A model generated the notes under the pieces. It was not told the DNA's origin and made no database searches. It was given only the letters and a program-made list of their open reading frames with translations. The position numbers and the translations under genes are program-made. From Candidatus Diapherotrites archaeon LH_S9 (GTDB lineage Archaea > B1Sed10-29 > WALL01 > JAGXON01), in NCBI GenBank assembly GCA_023659865.1, contig JAGXON010000004.1, forward strand, positions 1 through 64,000: DNA of 64,000 nucleotides. The letters run 5' to 3'. Positions 9,272-19,050 of the stretch are shown here, one piece after another (the first letter of the stretch is position 1; each line of letters begins with the position of its first letter).

Positions 9272-10606
9272 TTATACTACTGCCCACTCGTCCAGACTTG
9301 GTGACTTTGCGCTGATGTCGAGTTTGTCTGCGAGCGTTTCTGCTAGTTCCACTGTCTTTGAAGCTTCTCCGTGAACTGTGAACAGTTGCTTGAAGTCCGG
9401 AAGGTCTTGCGCGTACTGCATCAGCTGCTGGTAGTCGGCGTGAGCTGAGAAATGGATGTTTTCGACATCGCATTTGACGTCAAGCTTCTTTTGGTTCCCT
9501 TTTTCATCGGTCACAACTACTTTTTGAACTCCGTCAAGCAGTTCTCTTCCGAGAGTTCCTTCAACTTGGTAACCGACGAGGATGACTCTGTTTTTCTTGT
9601 CTCCTGCCAGTTCCTCTAAGTATCCTACTGAAGGGCCTCCTGTGAGCATGCCGGAAGTAGCTAGGATCACTGAATCAGGGTATTTCAAGACATTTCTTTT
9701 GTTTCTGGTGCTAGGTATTTCAAAGTAATCTGATTCGAATGGATCGTCTGCAGCTGAAAGAATTCTGTTTATTATCTCTTCCTTCAGCCATTTAGAGTTC
9801 TGCCTGTGTATTCTTGTGGCTTTGTTGACCATCCCGTCCGTGAACCCTTTTGTTTTAGGGAGGAAACCGCTCTCGATATAGTTCTGTAGAGTGATCATTA
9901 TTTCTTGTCCTCTGCCGACAGCAAAAACAGGTATCAATGTTTTTCCGTTCCGCTTCATTGTTTCTTTTACTTTTTCCGCTAGTCTTCTCTGTGTTTTCTT
10001 GAGTGATTCGAGCCTGTCTTCTTTTGATCCGTAAGTGCTTTCCATTATCACTACGTCTGTTTCCGGTATATCAGTGTCTGCTGGGGGTAGTAAAGTTGTT
10101 TCTCTGTAATTAAGATCTCCTGAGTACAGGAGGCTTCTTCGGCCGTCATCGAGTCTTATTGAAGAAGAGCCGATGATGTGGCCTGAGTTGAAGAACGTTG
10201 TTTCTATTCCTCCGAATTTCTGAGGGTCTCTGAACTTTATGAGTTCTGTTCTCTTTAGTGCTTTCTTCATCGCTGACTCGCTGAAGATTTGTTTGCCCTT
10301 CATCTTCCCTATCTTACGATAATCGGCTAGTAATAGCTGCATCAGATCTCTTGTAGGCTTCGTTACTAAGAATTTGCCTTTGAATCCTTTTTCGACTAAG
10401 AAAGGTGCGAATCCAGAGTGATCTAAGTGAGCGTGACTGATCGCGACGTAATCTATTTTTTTTGCTAGTTTCTTGTTTATGTCGGGGAATTCTTCCCCGC
10501 TGCCTAGTTTGACTCCAGAATCTAGGAGGATCTTTTTGCCTTTAGTTTCAACTAAGACTGCAGATCTTCCTACTTCTTTTGCCGAACCTAGAAATTGTAT
10601 TTCCAT
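9272..10606 (-). CDS. beta-CASP metallo-beta-lactamase RNase (archaeal CPSF/RNase J-like)
   Basis: SHAHLDHSG, GSSSIRLDDGRRSLLYSGDLN, MESTYG, SGMLTGGPS, HFSAHADYQQL motifs. Confidence 0.92.
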   Translation of the reverse strand: MEIQFLGSAKEVGRSAVLVETKGKKILLDSGVKLGSGEEFPDINKKLAKKIDYVAISHAHLDHSGFAPFLVEKGFKGKFLVTKPTRDLMQLLLADYRKIGKMKGKQIFSESAMKKALKRTELIKFRDPQKFGGIETTFFNSGHIIGSSSIRLDDGRRSLLYSGDLNYRETTLLPPADTDIPETDVVIMESTYGSKEDRLESLKKTQRRLAEKVKETMKRNGKTLIPVFAVGRGQEIMITLQNYIESGFLPKTKGFTDGMVNKATRIHRQNSKWLKEEIINRILSAADDPFESDYFEIPSTRNKRNVLKYPDSVILATSGMLTGGPSVGYLEELAGDKKNRVILVGYQVEGTLGRELLDGVQKVVVTDEKGNQKKLDVKCDVENIHFSAHADYQQLMQYAQDLPDFKQLFTVHGEASKTVELAETLADKLDISAKSPSLDEWAVV

Positions 10607-10699
10607 TGTTATGTTATCTCGTTTGTTGATTTAAAAAAATCTCTTATTTAGTAAAGAGGGGGTTAATGAATAATTATTGGTGGAAACATATATAAAACC

Positions 10700-10764
10700 T
10701 TGACTAGAATTTTTGGGTTGAAGGAAAGTACGTGCAAATTTTTCTTTTCAACCAAAAAAGTCAA
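10700..10764. promoter_or_regulatory. long intergenic stem-loop upstream of the 10820 operon
   Basis: TTGACT...TTTTTGGGTTGAAGGAAAG...TTCTTTTCAACCAAAAAAGTCAA forms nested inverted repeats; TATA-like catatataaaa just upstream. Confidence 0.45.
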
Positions 10765-10819
10765 ATATTTTAATAGATAAGGGCACTAATTAGAAGCAAC
10801 AGTTTTTGGAGGTAGGAAA

Positions 10820-12055
10820 TTGGCAGAACTTGTGCTCCTTCTGGGAGCAGCAACCATTGGGCTCGTTGTAGGAGTCGTTATAGTCTTAGTAAAGTACTAT
10901 AAGCCTTTTTCGTTTCCTGTACCAAAAAAAGGAAAGAAAGAAGGCTGGAAACAACTTAAGAGACTATGTAAAGAACGTGCGAAGGTTAAATCAAAGCGAG
11001 ACGCACTTAAAGATAGTTATAAAGCTAAAAAAGTGGATGAGTCTACTTATGTTTCAAGGGACTCCAAGTACGAGCACAAACTAGATGCTCTTGATGCAGA
11101 GATAAATAAGTTAGTCAAAGAGCTATCGGAAGAATTCTTACCGGAAAGACTTAGCGAGGAAGCAAAAAAGTTCAAGGAAATGACCGACCTCGTAAACCTG
11201 AGAAGAAAAGCCCAGGAACTAAGCAAGGAAAAAAATAAACTCGAGAACAAATTAGACTCTCTCTCAGTTGAACTCGATGAAACGGAAAGCATGGAAGAAG
11301 AAGCCACTGAAAGAGCAAAGAAACTCGAAAAACAACTTGAAAAAGAGAGAAAGAAGAAAAAAGAACTAGAGAGCAACATAGAAGATTTAAAGAACACCAT
11401 TGAGGGGTTCAAAGAAGAAAAAGAACAAGGAGGCAAGAAAAGAAAAGCCAAGAGACTGGAGAACCTCAGAAAAGAAAACAAAATCCTCAGGGAAAGAATA
11501 GACAGAGTAAAGAAGAGACAAGATAATACATCGAAACAACTTAAAGTTCTGGAAGTGCTCATGGACAGATACGACCAAGAACTGGCCGACAAGGAATCAA
11601 AAACAGCCTCTGAACTGAAATCATTAATTAAGCCAAAATCAGAGACAGTTAAGGATCTTGTAAAAGCTCACGACAGCCCAAGAAAATCATTCGAGTTCGT
11701 TAGAGATGAAGTAGAGGAAATAAATCCAAACATAGAAATCTGGTTATCGCCAGACGATATAGACACAATAAGAGCAGCCGACCACGAAGACCGAGCCATA
11801 CTACTTTGCTCGATGCTGAAAGCGATGGGAGAAGATGCAAAAGTAATAGTAATCGAACTGATGAACGGCATGGAAAGAGCACTAGTGCTGTTCACTAAAG
11901 ATTCCTGGGACTACCTGCTCGACCTCGAAGAAATAAGAGAGTTCAGCGACTACAAAGGCAAGAAAGAAGAACTTTTAAAGGAATACTCGTATAAGAAAAG
12001 CCCAGTAAAAGAAGTTCTTTACGAATTCAACGACAAAAAATACGAGGCATCATAA
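10820..12055 (+). CDS. membrane-anchored coiled-coil protein with transglutaminase-like C-terminal domain
   Basis: N-terminal hydrophobic segment, long coiled coil, C-terminal DHEDRAILLCSMLKAMGEDAKVIVIEL. Confidence 0.55.
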   Translation: MAELVLLLGAATIGLVVGVVIVLVKYYKPFSFPVPKKGKKEGWKQLKRLCKERAKVKSKRDALKDSYKAKKVDESTYVSRDSKYEHKLDALDAEINKLVKELSEEFLPERLSEEAKKFKEMTDLVNLRRKAQELSKEKNKLENKLDSLSVELDETESMEEEATERAKKLEKQLEKERKKKKELESNIEDLKNTIEGFKEEKEQGGKKRKAKRLENLRKENKILRERIDRVKKRQDNTSKQLKVLEVLMDRYDQELADKESKTASELKSLIKPKSETVKDLVKAHDSPRKSFEFVRDEVEEINPNIEIWLSPDDIDTIRAADHEDRAILLCSMLKAMGEDAKVIVIELMNGMERALVLFTKDSWDYLLDLEEIREFSDYKGKKEELLKEYSYKKSPVKEVLYEFNDKKYEAS

Positions 12056-12056
12056 C

Positions 12057-12239
12057 ATGTCAGTCAAGATAGATCACGAGAAATGCATGCACTGCGGCGG
12101 ATGCGTATCAGTATGCCCAGTACTTGCAATGGAGCTAAAAGAAGGAAAAATCGAACACCTCCCAGAAAAATGCATCGACTGCGGAGCCTGCATAAAAGTC
12201 TGTCCAGTCGGCGCAATAAAAAAGGAGGAAGAAAAATGA
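12057..12239 (+). CDS. ferredoxin-type 2x[4Fe-4S] protein
   Basis: CMHCGGCVSVCP and CIDCGACIKVCPVGAI; 60 aa. Confidence 0.95.
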   Translation: MSVKIDHEKCMHCGGCVSVCPVLAMELKEGKIEHLPEKCIDCGACIKVCPVGAIKKEEEK

Positions 12240-13441
12240 ATTACGACAAAAAATGGGACGTAATAGTTGTTGGAGCCGGACCAGGGGGTTCAAAAACAGC
12301 AGAAGAATTTGCAAAAAGAGGAGCAAAAACACTCGTAGTGGAGAAAAAACAACAGATAGGACCCCCAAAAAGATGCGGAGAAGGCCTATCACAAAGATGG
12401 ATGGAGATAGCGAACCTTGATCCTGACCCTACCTGGACGCTTCAGAAAATAACTGGAACAGTACTTGTAGCACCTAACGGAGAAGAGGCATGGATTGACA
12501 CCGAAGACAAAGACCAAGCAGGATACATAATCGAAAGAAGCAAATTCGAAAAAGACCTCGCCTCTGATGCGATAAGAGCTGGCTCTAAGTTTATGCTTAA
12601 AGCAAGAGCAGCTGACTTAGTAAAAGAAAACGGGAAGATTGCCGGAGTCAAAGTAGTGAGAGAAGGAAAACCAATAACTCTTAAATCAGATATCGTGGTT
12701 GGAGCAGACGGAGTAGACTCAATGATAGCAAGAAAAGCAGGACTTAACTCCACCCTACCTCTATCAGAATGTGATTCAGGCTACCAATACGAGATGACAG
12801 GCGTGGACTTGAAAGACCCGCACAAAATGGAACTTTACTTCGGTTCAGAAGCAGCAAACAGAGGCTACGTCTGGATATTCCCAAAAGGAAGCGACATAGC
12901 CAATGTTGGAGTAGGAATAACAGGAGAAGACGAAAAAACAGCTAAACACTACCTCGACAGATGGATGAAACACAACCAAGAAAGATTCAAAAACGCGTCA
13001 ATAACCGAAATAAACTCAGGAGTAGTTCCCGTAACCAGTCCAATAGATCAAATGGTATCACACGGTCTCATGCTTGTTGGAGACTCTGCAAGAATGGTTA
13101 ACCCAATGCACGGAGGGGGAATAGGACCAGCACTCGAAGCAGGGATCATGGCAGCAGAAATAGGAGTTCCGGCACTAGAAAAAGGTGCTGAAAAACAATT
13201 CCTCCAGCCATACCAAGAAAAATGGGAAGAAAAAAGAGGAAAAAACTTCAAAAAAATCCTTAAAGTACGACACTTTTTCGAAAAACTTTCAGACAAACAC
13301 CTGAACCTGATAGCAGAAAATGCAGACCCAGACGTACTCCTCAACCTAGGGCACAGGAAAAGCCTTTCAAAAATAGCAAAAACGCTACTTAAATCCAGTC
13401 CACAATCAATAGGGTTCGTTAAAGACTACATAACAAAATGA
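12236..13441 (+). CDS. geranylgeranyl reductase family FAD-dependent oxidoreductase
   Basis: WDVIVVGAGPGGSKTAEEFAKRG, PPKRCGEGLS, VGADGVDSMIARKAG, VGDSARMVNPMHGGGIGPALEAG; ATG at 12236 chosen over the longer ORF start. Confidence 0.93.
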   Translation: MNYDKKWDVIVVGAGPGGSKTAEEFAKRGAKTLVVEKKQQIGPPKRCGEGLSQRWMEIANLDPDPTWTLQKITGTVLVAPNGEEAWIDTEDKDQAGYIIERSKFEKDLASDAIRAGSKFMLKARAADLVKENGKIAGVKVVREGKPITLKSDIVVGADGVDSMIARKAGLNSTLPLSECDSGYQYEMTGVDLKDPHKMELYFGSEAANRGYVWIFPKGSDIANVGVGITGEDEKTAKHYLDRWMKHNQERFKNASITEINSGVVPVTSPIDQMVSHGLMLVGDSARMVNPMHGGGIGPALEAGIMAAEIGVPALEKGAEKQFLQPYQEKWEEKRGKNFKKILKVRHFFEKLSDKHLNLIAENADPDVLLNLGHRKSLSKIAKTLLKSSPQSIGFVKDYITK

Positions 13442-14298
13442 AAATAAAAACTCCTCTAGTGACGATAGGCCTCACTCTCTTCTCAATAGTTCTTTACCTT
13501 GCTCTATCAAAAGGAGCACCCTACGTACACCCAATAACAGAAATGACGAAATTCGGCCTATACAAAGGAAACGTTCTAGGCCTAGCGGCCTATTCCTTCA
13601 CTCATATTGGTATAAGACACTTAATCAGCAACATGGTCGTGTTCTTTTCTATGGGGTCGCTCCTGGAACAACACATAGAAGGAAAACACGTACTAGGGAT
13701 ATTTGTTTCCTCCGGCGTCCTCTCAGGATTTATCTACTCTATGATATATCCTTCGGTATGGGTGGTAGGAGCAAGTGCATCAATAGCAGGGATAATAGCA
13801 GCAGCGGTAATAGCGGACTTCAAAAAAGCTGTTCCCGTGCTCATAATCTCTGTTCTATCGATATCATTCATATTTTTTCCGTTAACAAACCACTCTCTTT
13901 CTTTTCTCCAGCAAGAGAAGAAAGAAGCAAGCCTTAAATCAATGGAAGAGGTAACTAAACTTAATACATCAGTTCAATCAATCCAAGAGCAAGTAGAAGT
14001 ACTGGGGAAAAAGATAGAGGCAGGAAATGCAACCGAAGAAGAAATAATCCAGTACCAGACCCTTCAAACAAAAATGCAGAGCATTTCAACTGAAATGCAG
14101 CAAGAAGCAGCTCAAGCAGAGCAAAAACAAAAAGAAAAAAAAGCAATATCTGAAGGAATGGAAACAGAATCGATGGCTCCTGTATCAAACCTCATACACA
14201 TCTTTGGAGTACTGACAGCAGTACTTTACTTAGCTATATTGGATAAGGAACTATTCTACAAATTTAAGAGGGATATAGTTGGAATTTTCAAATCTTGA
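13438..14298 (+). CDS. rhomboid-family intramembrane protease with inserted coiled-coil loop
   Basis: FTHIGIRHLISNMVVFFSMG, VVGASASIAGIIAA (GxS), late hydrophobic segment NLIHIFGVLTAVLYLA containing His. Confidence 0.8.
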   Translation: MKIKTPLVTIGLTLFSIVLYLALSKGAPYVHPITEMTKFGLYKGNVLGLAAYSFTHIGIRHLISNMVVFFSMGSLLEQHIEGKHVLGIFVSSGVLSGFIYSMIYPSVWVVGASASIAGIIAAAVIADFKKAVPVLIISVLSISFIFFPLTNHSLSFLQQEKKEASLKSMEEVTKLNTSVQSIQEQVEVLGKKIEAGNATEEEIIQYQTLQTKMQSISTEMQQEAAQAEQKQKEKKAISEGMETESMAPVSNLIHIFGVLTAVLYLAILDKELFYKFKRDIVGIFKS

Positions 14299-15283
14299 AA
14301 CCCATGAAATCGTTGAAGAACTCCAGAAAGTTCTGGATGAAAGAGTCAAAAAAGTCCAGCTAGTCTCTGAAAAAGAATACAAGCTAAGACTCGAGAAAAA
14401 CAACATTGTAATAGCTCCTCCAGAAGCTCTTTACCTCACTAAAAGACCATACCCTGCAAAAAGACCTGACAACTTCTCCATGTATGCCAGGAAAAGACTT
14501 AGCGGAAAAAGAGTCAAAAAGATAACTCAAAACAATTTTGACAGAGTCATAACAATCCATTTTGAAGACGGCTACAAGCTCATTGCAGAACTATTCGGAG
14601 AAGGCAACCTCATCCTACTCGACAAAGCCAATCTAACTCGAAAGGCCCTTGAATACCAAGAATGGCGGGATAGAAAAATAAAAAAGAAAGAAGAATACCG
14701 CTACCCGCAACCCAGAGGCAAAGATCCCTTCAAGATGAACGAAGAGGGATTTGTTGAACAAACAAAAAACGAAAGAGCGCTCAAAGCACTAAAGAAACTT
14801 CTTAACATGGGAGAAAAGTACTTGAAAGAAATATGCCAAGCCACAGAAATTCAAGAACAGGAAAAACTCAACGAAGAAAAGTCAAAAAAACTATTTAAGG
14901 AACTTAAAGAACTTCTCAAAAAGCAAAGGAAACCAGGAATACAAACCGAACCAGTCATATTTCCATTAAAATCAGTTGAAGAAGAATTCGAAGAAAAAGA
15001 ATCCTTTAACGCGGCTGTAGATGACTACAGGGCAAAAGAAAAAAAGTCCAGAAAAAAGCAAACAAAAGAAAAAAAGCTATCAAAACTGCAGCACAGGCTA
15101 AAACAACAAAAGAACGCCAGAAAAAAATTCAAGGAACAAATAAAACAATACAAAGAGAAAGGCAACTGGATCTACAATCACTTGAATGAACTAAAGCAAG
15201 TGTTCATGCAAGAGGATTTCAATAAAAAAATAGACGGCCTCAAGATTAAAAGGAAAGGAAAAAAGCTAGTGCTCGAGGAATAA
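14279..15283 (+). CDS. NFACT-N / fibronectin-binding-A-type protein (RqcH-like), short form
   Basis: N-terminal NFACT-N-like sequence (YARKRLSGKRVKKITQNNFDRVITIHFEDGYKLIAELFGEGNLILLD) and coiled coil; ends at 334 aa. Confidence 0.8.
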   Translation: MEFSNLETHEIVEELQKVLDERVKKVQLVSEKEYKLRLEKNNIVIAPPEALYLTKRPYPAKRPDNFSMYARKRLSGKRVKKITQNNFDRVITIHFEDGYKLIAELFGEGNLILLDKANLTRKALEYQEWRDRKIKKKEEYRYPQPRGKDPFKMNEEGFVEQTKNERALKALKKLLNMGEKYLKEICQATEIQEQEKLNEEKSKKLFKELKELLKKQRKPGIQTEPVIFPLKSVEEEFEEKESFNAAVDDYRAKEKKSRKKQTKEKKLSKLQHRLKQQKNARKKFKEQIKQYKEKGNWIYNHLNELKQVFMQEDFNKKIDGLKIKRKGKKLVLEE

Positions 15284-15544
15284 TTACTGAAGAGTGCTTT
15301 CCTCAACCACTACTACATCACTAACAGCAGAAACTGCTTTAAACGGTACTGAAACAGTATCGCTACCTTTAGCTATCCCTCTCGCGAAAGAGCTTTCTTT
15401 GTTCAACTCTATGACAAAGGTCTCCAAATCCCCATTCATTTCATCTATTTCTATGTCACTAAGCCTTCCGATCGTTTCTCCTTTGTCGGTAATTACTTTC
15501 TTACCGCCTAACTGTTTTGCTATAGCAAATTTGCGGGTTACCAT
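15284..15544 (-). CDS. PRC-barrel domain protein
   Basis: GKKVITDKGETIGRLSDIEIDEMNGDLETFVIEL...VPFKAVSAVSDVVVVEE. Confidence 0.85.
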   Translation of the reverse strand: MVTRKFAIAKQLGGKKVITDKGETIGRLSDIEIDEMNGDLETFVIELNKESSFARGIAKGSDTVSVPFKAVSAVSDVVVVEESTLQ

Positions 15545-15617
15545 ATGTATCACTAACTCCAAACACTATTAGAAAGGATTCATTTAAAAAGTTTTCCATC
15601 AAAAAAACAATACAAAG

Positions 15618-15986
15618 ATGAAGATAAGAATAAACATCAACGGAATAGAGCTAGAAGGAGAGCTCAACGGAGACAACCCTGACGCCTCAGACAACATATA
15701 CTCAGTACTACCCTTGAACTCTAAGATAAGGACATGGGGAGACGAAATATACTTCCCCATACCTACAGATCTCTTTTTAGTCAACACAACAACCAATGTA
15801 AAAGTAGGGGACATAGCATACTGGGAAGGCGGAACCGCACTATGCATATTCTTCGGACCGACTCCAAAAAGCACAGGAGACCAACCCATTCCAGTTTCCC
15901 CCGTAGGAATCCTCGGGGGAGTACGGAAACCAGAAAAGCTGAAAGGAGTTAAAGAAGGGCAAAACATTCACGTGGAGGCAATATAA
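15618..15986 (+). CDS. cyclophilin-like fold protein (COG2164-like)
   Basis: WGDEIYFPIP...VKVGDIAYWEGGTALCIFFGPTP...PVSPVGILGG. Confidence 0.6.
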   Translation: MKIRININGIELEGELNGDNPDASDNIYSVLPLNSKIRTWGDEIYFPIPTDLFLVNTTTNVKVGDIAYWEGGTALCIFFGPTPKSTGDQPIPVSPVGILGGVRKPEKLKGVKEGQNIHVEAI

Positions 15987-16930
15987 TGGGTGAACACCAA
16001 GAAAAGCTGGAGACAAAAGGATACAAACTACTGGGGGATCACGGAGCTGTCAGCCTTTGTCACTGGACCAAAAAAAGCATAACAGAAAACAGGACCTGCT
16101 ACAAGCAAAAATTTTACGGTATAAACTCACACAGATGCCTCCAGATGACTCCATCTATATTCTGCCAGCAAAAATGCGTTTTCTGCTGGAGGCCGCAAAC
16201 CCTTTCAAAAACCATTCCAGAAGATATCGACTGGCTTGAACCAAAAGAACTAATAGAAAAAGCACTCAAAGCTCAGAAAAAGCTCTTGGAAGGTTACTAC
16301 GGCATGCTGGATGATTTGAACGAGCAGAAGCTTGATCAAGCCCAGGAACCTAATCAAGTAGCGATATCACTGACAGGAGAACCAACAATATACCCCTACA
16401 TGTCGGAACTGATAAAAGAATTCAAGAAAAAAGATTTCACAACTTTCCTGGTGACCAATGGGCTTAAACCAGATTTACTGGAGAACATGGAGTTACCTAC
16501 ACAGCTTTATGTTTCCCTAGAAGCATTTTCAGAGGAACTACACAAAAGAATAAACATCCCGTTTGAAGAAAATTCCTGGCAAAAGATACAGAGAACGCTC
16601 GAACTGCTTTCAGAACTCGACACTCGAACCGTGATCCGAACTACTTTGCTCAAGGACTGGAACATGGAAGAACCAGAAAAATTCGTTCCCTTGTTCGAGA
16701 AAGCTAGTCCTAACTTCATAGAATTAAAGGCCTACATGTTTATTGGCTCGTCCAGGCAAAGACTATCAATCGGTAACATGCCAAGGCACTACGAAGTCAA
16801 AGAATTCGCGGAAGAAATAGTTCCAGAACTCTCTGAATACGAGATAGAGGATGAGGACTCGCAATCAAGAGTGGTTCTACTTAGAAAAGAGGGAGCCGAA
16901 AGAAAGATTCAAACGCCTTCAGGTTCATAG
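15986..16930 (+). CDS. taw1: tRNA 4-demethylwyosine synthase (Taw1/TYW1), radical SAM
   Basis: CQQKCVFCWRP, LTGEPTIYPYMSELI, YGINSHRCLQMTPS motifs. Confidence 0.93.
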   Translation: MGEHQEKLETKGYKLLGDHGAVSLCHWTKKSITENRTCYKQKFYGINSHRCLQMTPSIFCQQKCVFCWRPQTLSKTIPEDIDWLEPKELIEKALKAQKKLLEGYYGMLDDLNEQKLDQAQEPNQVAISLTGEPTIYPYMSELIKEFKKKDFTTFLVTNGLKPDLLENMELPTQLYVSLEAFSEELHKRINIPFEENSWQKIQRTLELLSELDTRTVIRTTLLKDWNMEEPEKFVPLFEKASPNFIELKAYMFIGSSRQRLSIGNMPRHYEVKEFAEEIVPELSEYEIEDEDSQSRVVLLRKEGAERKIQTPSGS

Positions 16931-17253
16931 CCTTTCAGAGCATCTAGGGCAATATCCTGCACGTGCCTGCTTTTGTCATCCGAAAGTTTTTGAAGGCCTT
17001 CAGCCTCATCCTTTATACCCTCATCGTTAAGCAAGTAACTAAGTGATTTAGTGGGTTTGACATGACTGCCGGGAAGTCTTCTTCCGACAACTGGGGGTAG
17101 TTCACTCCTTACTTCACGATGATTGTCTTCAGTTAGTCAAAAAGATGATCTAAACCGCTTTCTTTTCTTGTTTTCAGCTCCTTAGCAGCTTTTTTCCTTA
17201 TTTTTCAACGACTGCTTCCGACTGTTTCTTAAGCTGGAAGGGTATCTCACTCA
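16914..17253 (-). pseudogene. decayed gene with HEAT-like repeat C-terminus
   Basis: Minus-strand fragments MSEIPFQLKKQSEAVVEK* ... TEDNHREVRSELPPVVGRRLPGSHVKPTKSLSYLLNDEGIKDEAEGLQKLSDDKSRHVQDIALDALKGYEPEGV* in different frames with in-frame stops. Confidence 0.5.
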
Positions 17254-17343
17254 TGTTTTCACACAATTTTTAACGGCTTTTTTTCACACACCTCGAAAAA
17301 ACTTAAGAACACAAACCATAAAAAGTAGTCAAGGTGACAAAAA

Positions 17344-18450
17344 ATGAAATACGATAAATTTGGACCACAAAAAGTAGTTCACGTTTACAACCCAAAAACA
17401 AACGTAAAAGGATTTGTAGTCATAGACAACACAGCACTCGGCCCAGGGAAAGGCGGGATAAGAATGACGCCGAGCGTAACTCCAGACGAAGTCTTTAGAT
17501 TAGCAAGAACAATGACATGGAAATGCGCTCTAGCAGAACTTCCTTTTGGAGGAGCAAAATCAGGAATAGTTGCAAACGACCGAGAACTTACCTTGGACCG
17601 GAAAGAAAAAATAGTCAGAGAATTCTCAAAAGAACTTAAGAACATCGTTCCAGAAGAATACGTGGCAGCACCCGACATGAACATGGCAGGGCAAGAAATG
17701 AAATGGTTTGCAGAAGAAAACGGAAACATGAAAGCCTGCACAGGAAAACCAAAAGAAATGGGGGGCATACCACACGAACTAGGGAGCACGGGTCTAGGAG
17801 TATTCCACTCAGGAAAAATAGCACTGGAACACATGAACAGAGACATGAATGACGTGACTGTAGCCATAGAAGGATTCGGAAACGTCGGTCACTTCACCGC
17901 AAAATTCTTTGAAGAAGCAGGAGCAAACGTTGTTGCAGCCTCGGACTCTAGCGGAGTAATCTACAACCCAGAAGGTCTTGAATACAACAAACTCAAGTCA
18001 ACAAAAGACAATCAAGGCGCAGTAACCAAGCACCCGAGCGGAAAAGTGCTCGATAACCCGAAAATCTTCGAACTAGACGTCGACCTCCTGATTCCAGCAG
18101 CAATACCGAACGTGATAACCAGCAAAAACGTTGACAACGTTAAAGCCGACTTGATAGTTGAAGGGGCTAACCTGCCGATCCCCCCAGGAATTGAGAAAAA
18201 ACTGCACGAAAAAAACGTGCTTGTAGTACCTGACTTCGTGGCTAACGCCGGCGGAGTAATCTCTTCTTACGTCGAGTACAAGGGCGGAGACGCAGACGAA
18301 ATGTTTGAAATGGTTCCAAGAAAAATCGAGAAGAACACACAACTAGTGCTCGAAAGATCTGAACGAACCGGCAACTACCCGAGAAAAGAAGCTCTTGAGA
18401 TAGCTCAGGAAAGAGTACTAGAAAAATGCGATTTCTGCGGAGAAGACTAA
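17344..18450 (+). CDS. gdhA: Glu/Leu/Phe/Val dehydrogenase (glutamate dehydrogenase)
   Basis: GGAKSGIV, PDMNMAGQEMKW, VAIEGFGNVGHFTAKF, VEGANLPI, VPDFVANAGGVISSYVE. Confidence 0.92.
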   Translation: MKYDKFGPQKVVHVYNPKTNVKGFVVIDNTALGPGKGGIRMTPSVTPDEVFRLARTMTWKCALAELPFGGAKSGIVANDRELTLDRKEKIVREFSKELKNIVPEEYVAAPDMNMAGQEMKWFAEENGNMKACTGKPKEMGGIPHELGSTGLGVFHSGKIALEHMNRDMNDVTVAIEGFGNVGHFTAKFFEEAGANVVAASDSSGVIYNPEGLEYNKLKSTKDNQGAVTKHPSGKVLDNPKIFELDVDLLIPAAIPNVITSKNVDNVKADLIVEGANLPIPPGIEKKLHEKNVLVVPDFVANAGGVISSYVEYKGGDADEMFEMVPRKIEKNTQLVLERSERTGNYPRKEALEIAQERVLEKCDFCGED

Positions 18451-19050
18451 CTAAATTTCTATTTCTTCTCCGGGCTTCAGAACAGTGTCGAACGGCAGTT
18501 CACTGTAATCGTATCTGCGGATCTGATCCAACGAATTGAAGTGCATTGGAATAACATGAGCGCCAATGTCTTCAGCAGCTTTTTCAGCGTCACCTAAACC
18601 CATTGTGTACTTCCCACCGATCGGAAGCAAGGCATAATCAACTTCTAGCTCTTTCATAAAAGGCAGTCGATCCGTGTCACCCGCATGATACACTTTTTTT
18701 CCCTCGGATTCGATCACGTAACCTACTCCTTTGCCCTGTGGATGGAAAGACTTGTTGATATTGTGTGCAGGAACCGTTCTAATTTTGACTGTTCCAAAAC
18801 TCTTTTCGTCATTCTGCTTCATTCCAACTGCATCAAACTCTTTTGCATCACACTCAGGAGCAAGAACAACAGTATCTTCTGTCTTTATCTTGTTTATCTT
18901 TTCTTTGTCCGCGTGATCGTGATGCCCGTGAGTCAAAAGCACTAAATCCGCTTTCTCACTGTAGTCACCGTCCCAGAAAGGATCTATGTAAACGGTCTTC
19001 CTGTTCGTCTTTACTCGAAAGCTCGCGTGACCAATCCACTTGATCTTCAT
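18451..19050 (-). CDS. UPF0173-type metal-dependent hydrolase (metallo-beta-lactamase fold)
   Basis: WIGHASFRV, LTHGHHDHADKEKI, YHAGDTDRLPFM, LLPIGGKYTMG. Confidence 0.92.
   Translation of the reverse strand: MKIKWIGHASFRVKTNRKTVYIDPFWDGDYSEKADLVLLTHGHHDHADKEKINKIKTEDTVVLAPECDAKEFDAVGMKQNDEKSFGTVKIRTVPAHNINKSFHPQGKGVGYVIESEGKKVYHAGDTDRLPFMKELEVDYALLPIGGKYTMGLGDAEKAAEDIGAHVIPMHFNSLDQIRRYDYSELPFDTVLKPGEEIEI

Noticed and set aside
12083-12235. N-terminal extension of the geranylgeranyl reductase ORF (MHALRRMRISMPST...)
   Set aside because: Frame-shifted reading of the ferredoxin gene; the ATG at 12236 gives the canonical FAD-binding N-terminus.
17091-17105. ggtagttcac motif identical to the tnpB end, also at 28331-28340
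   Set aside because: Only a 10-nt match, without the adjacent CCAAAATC/GATTTTGG hairpin; likely chance.
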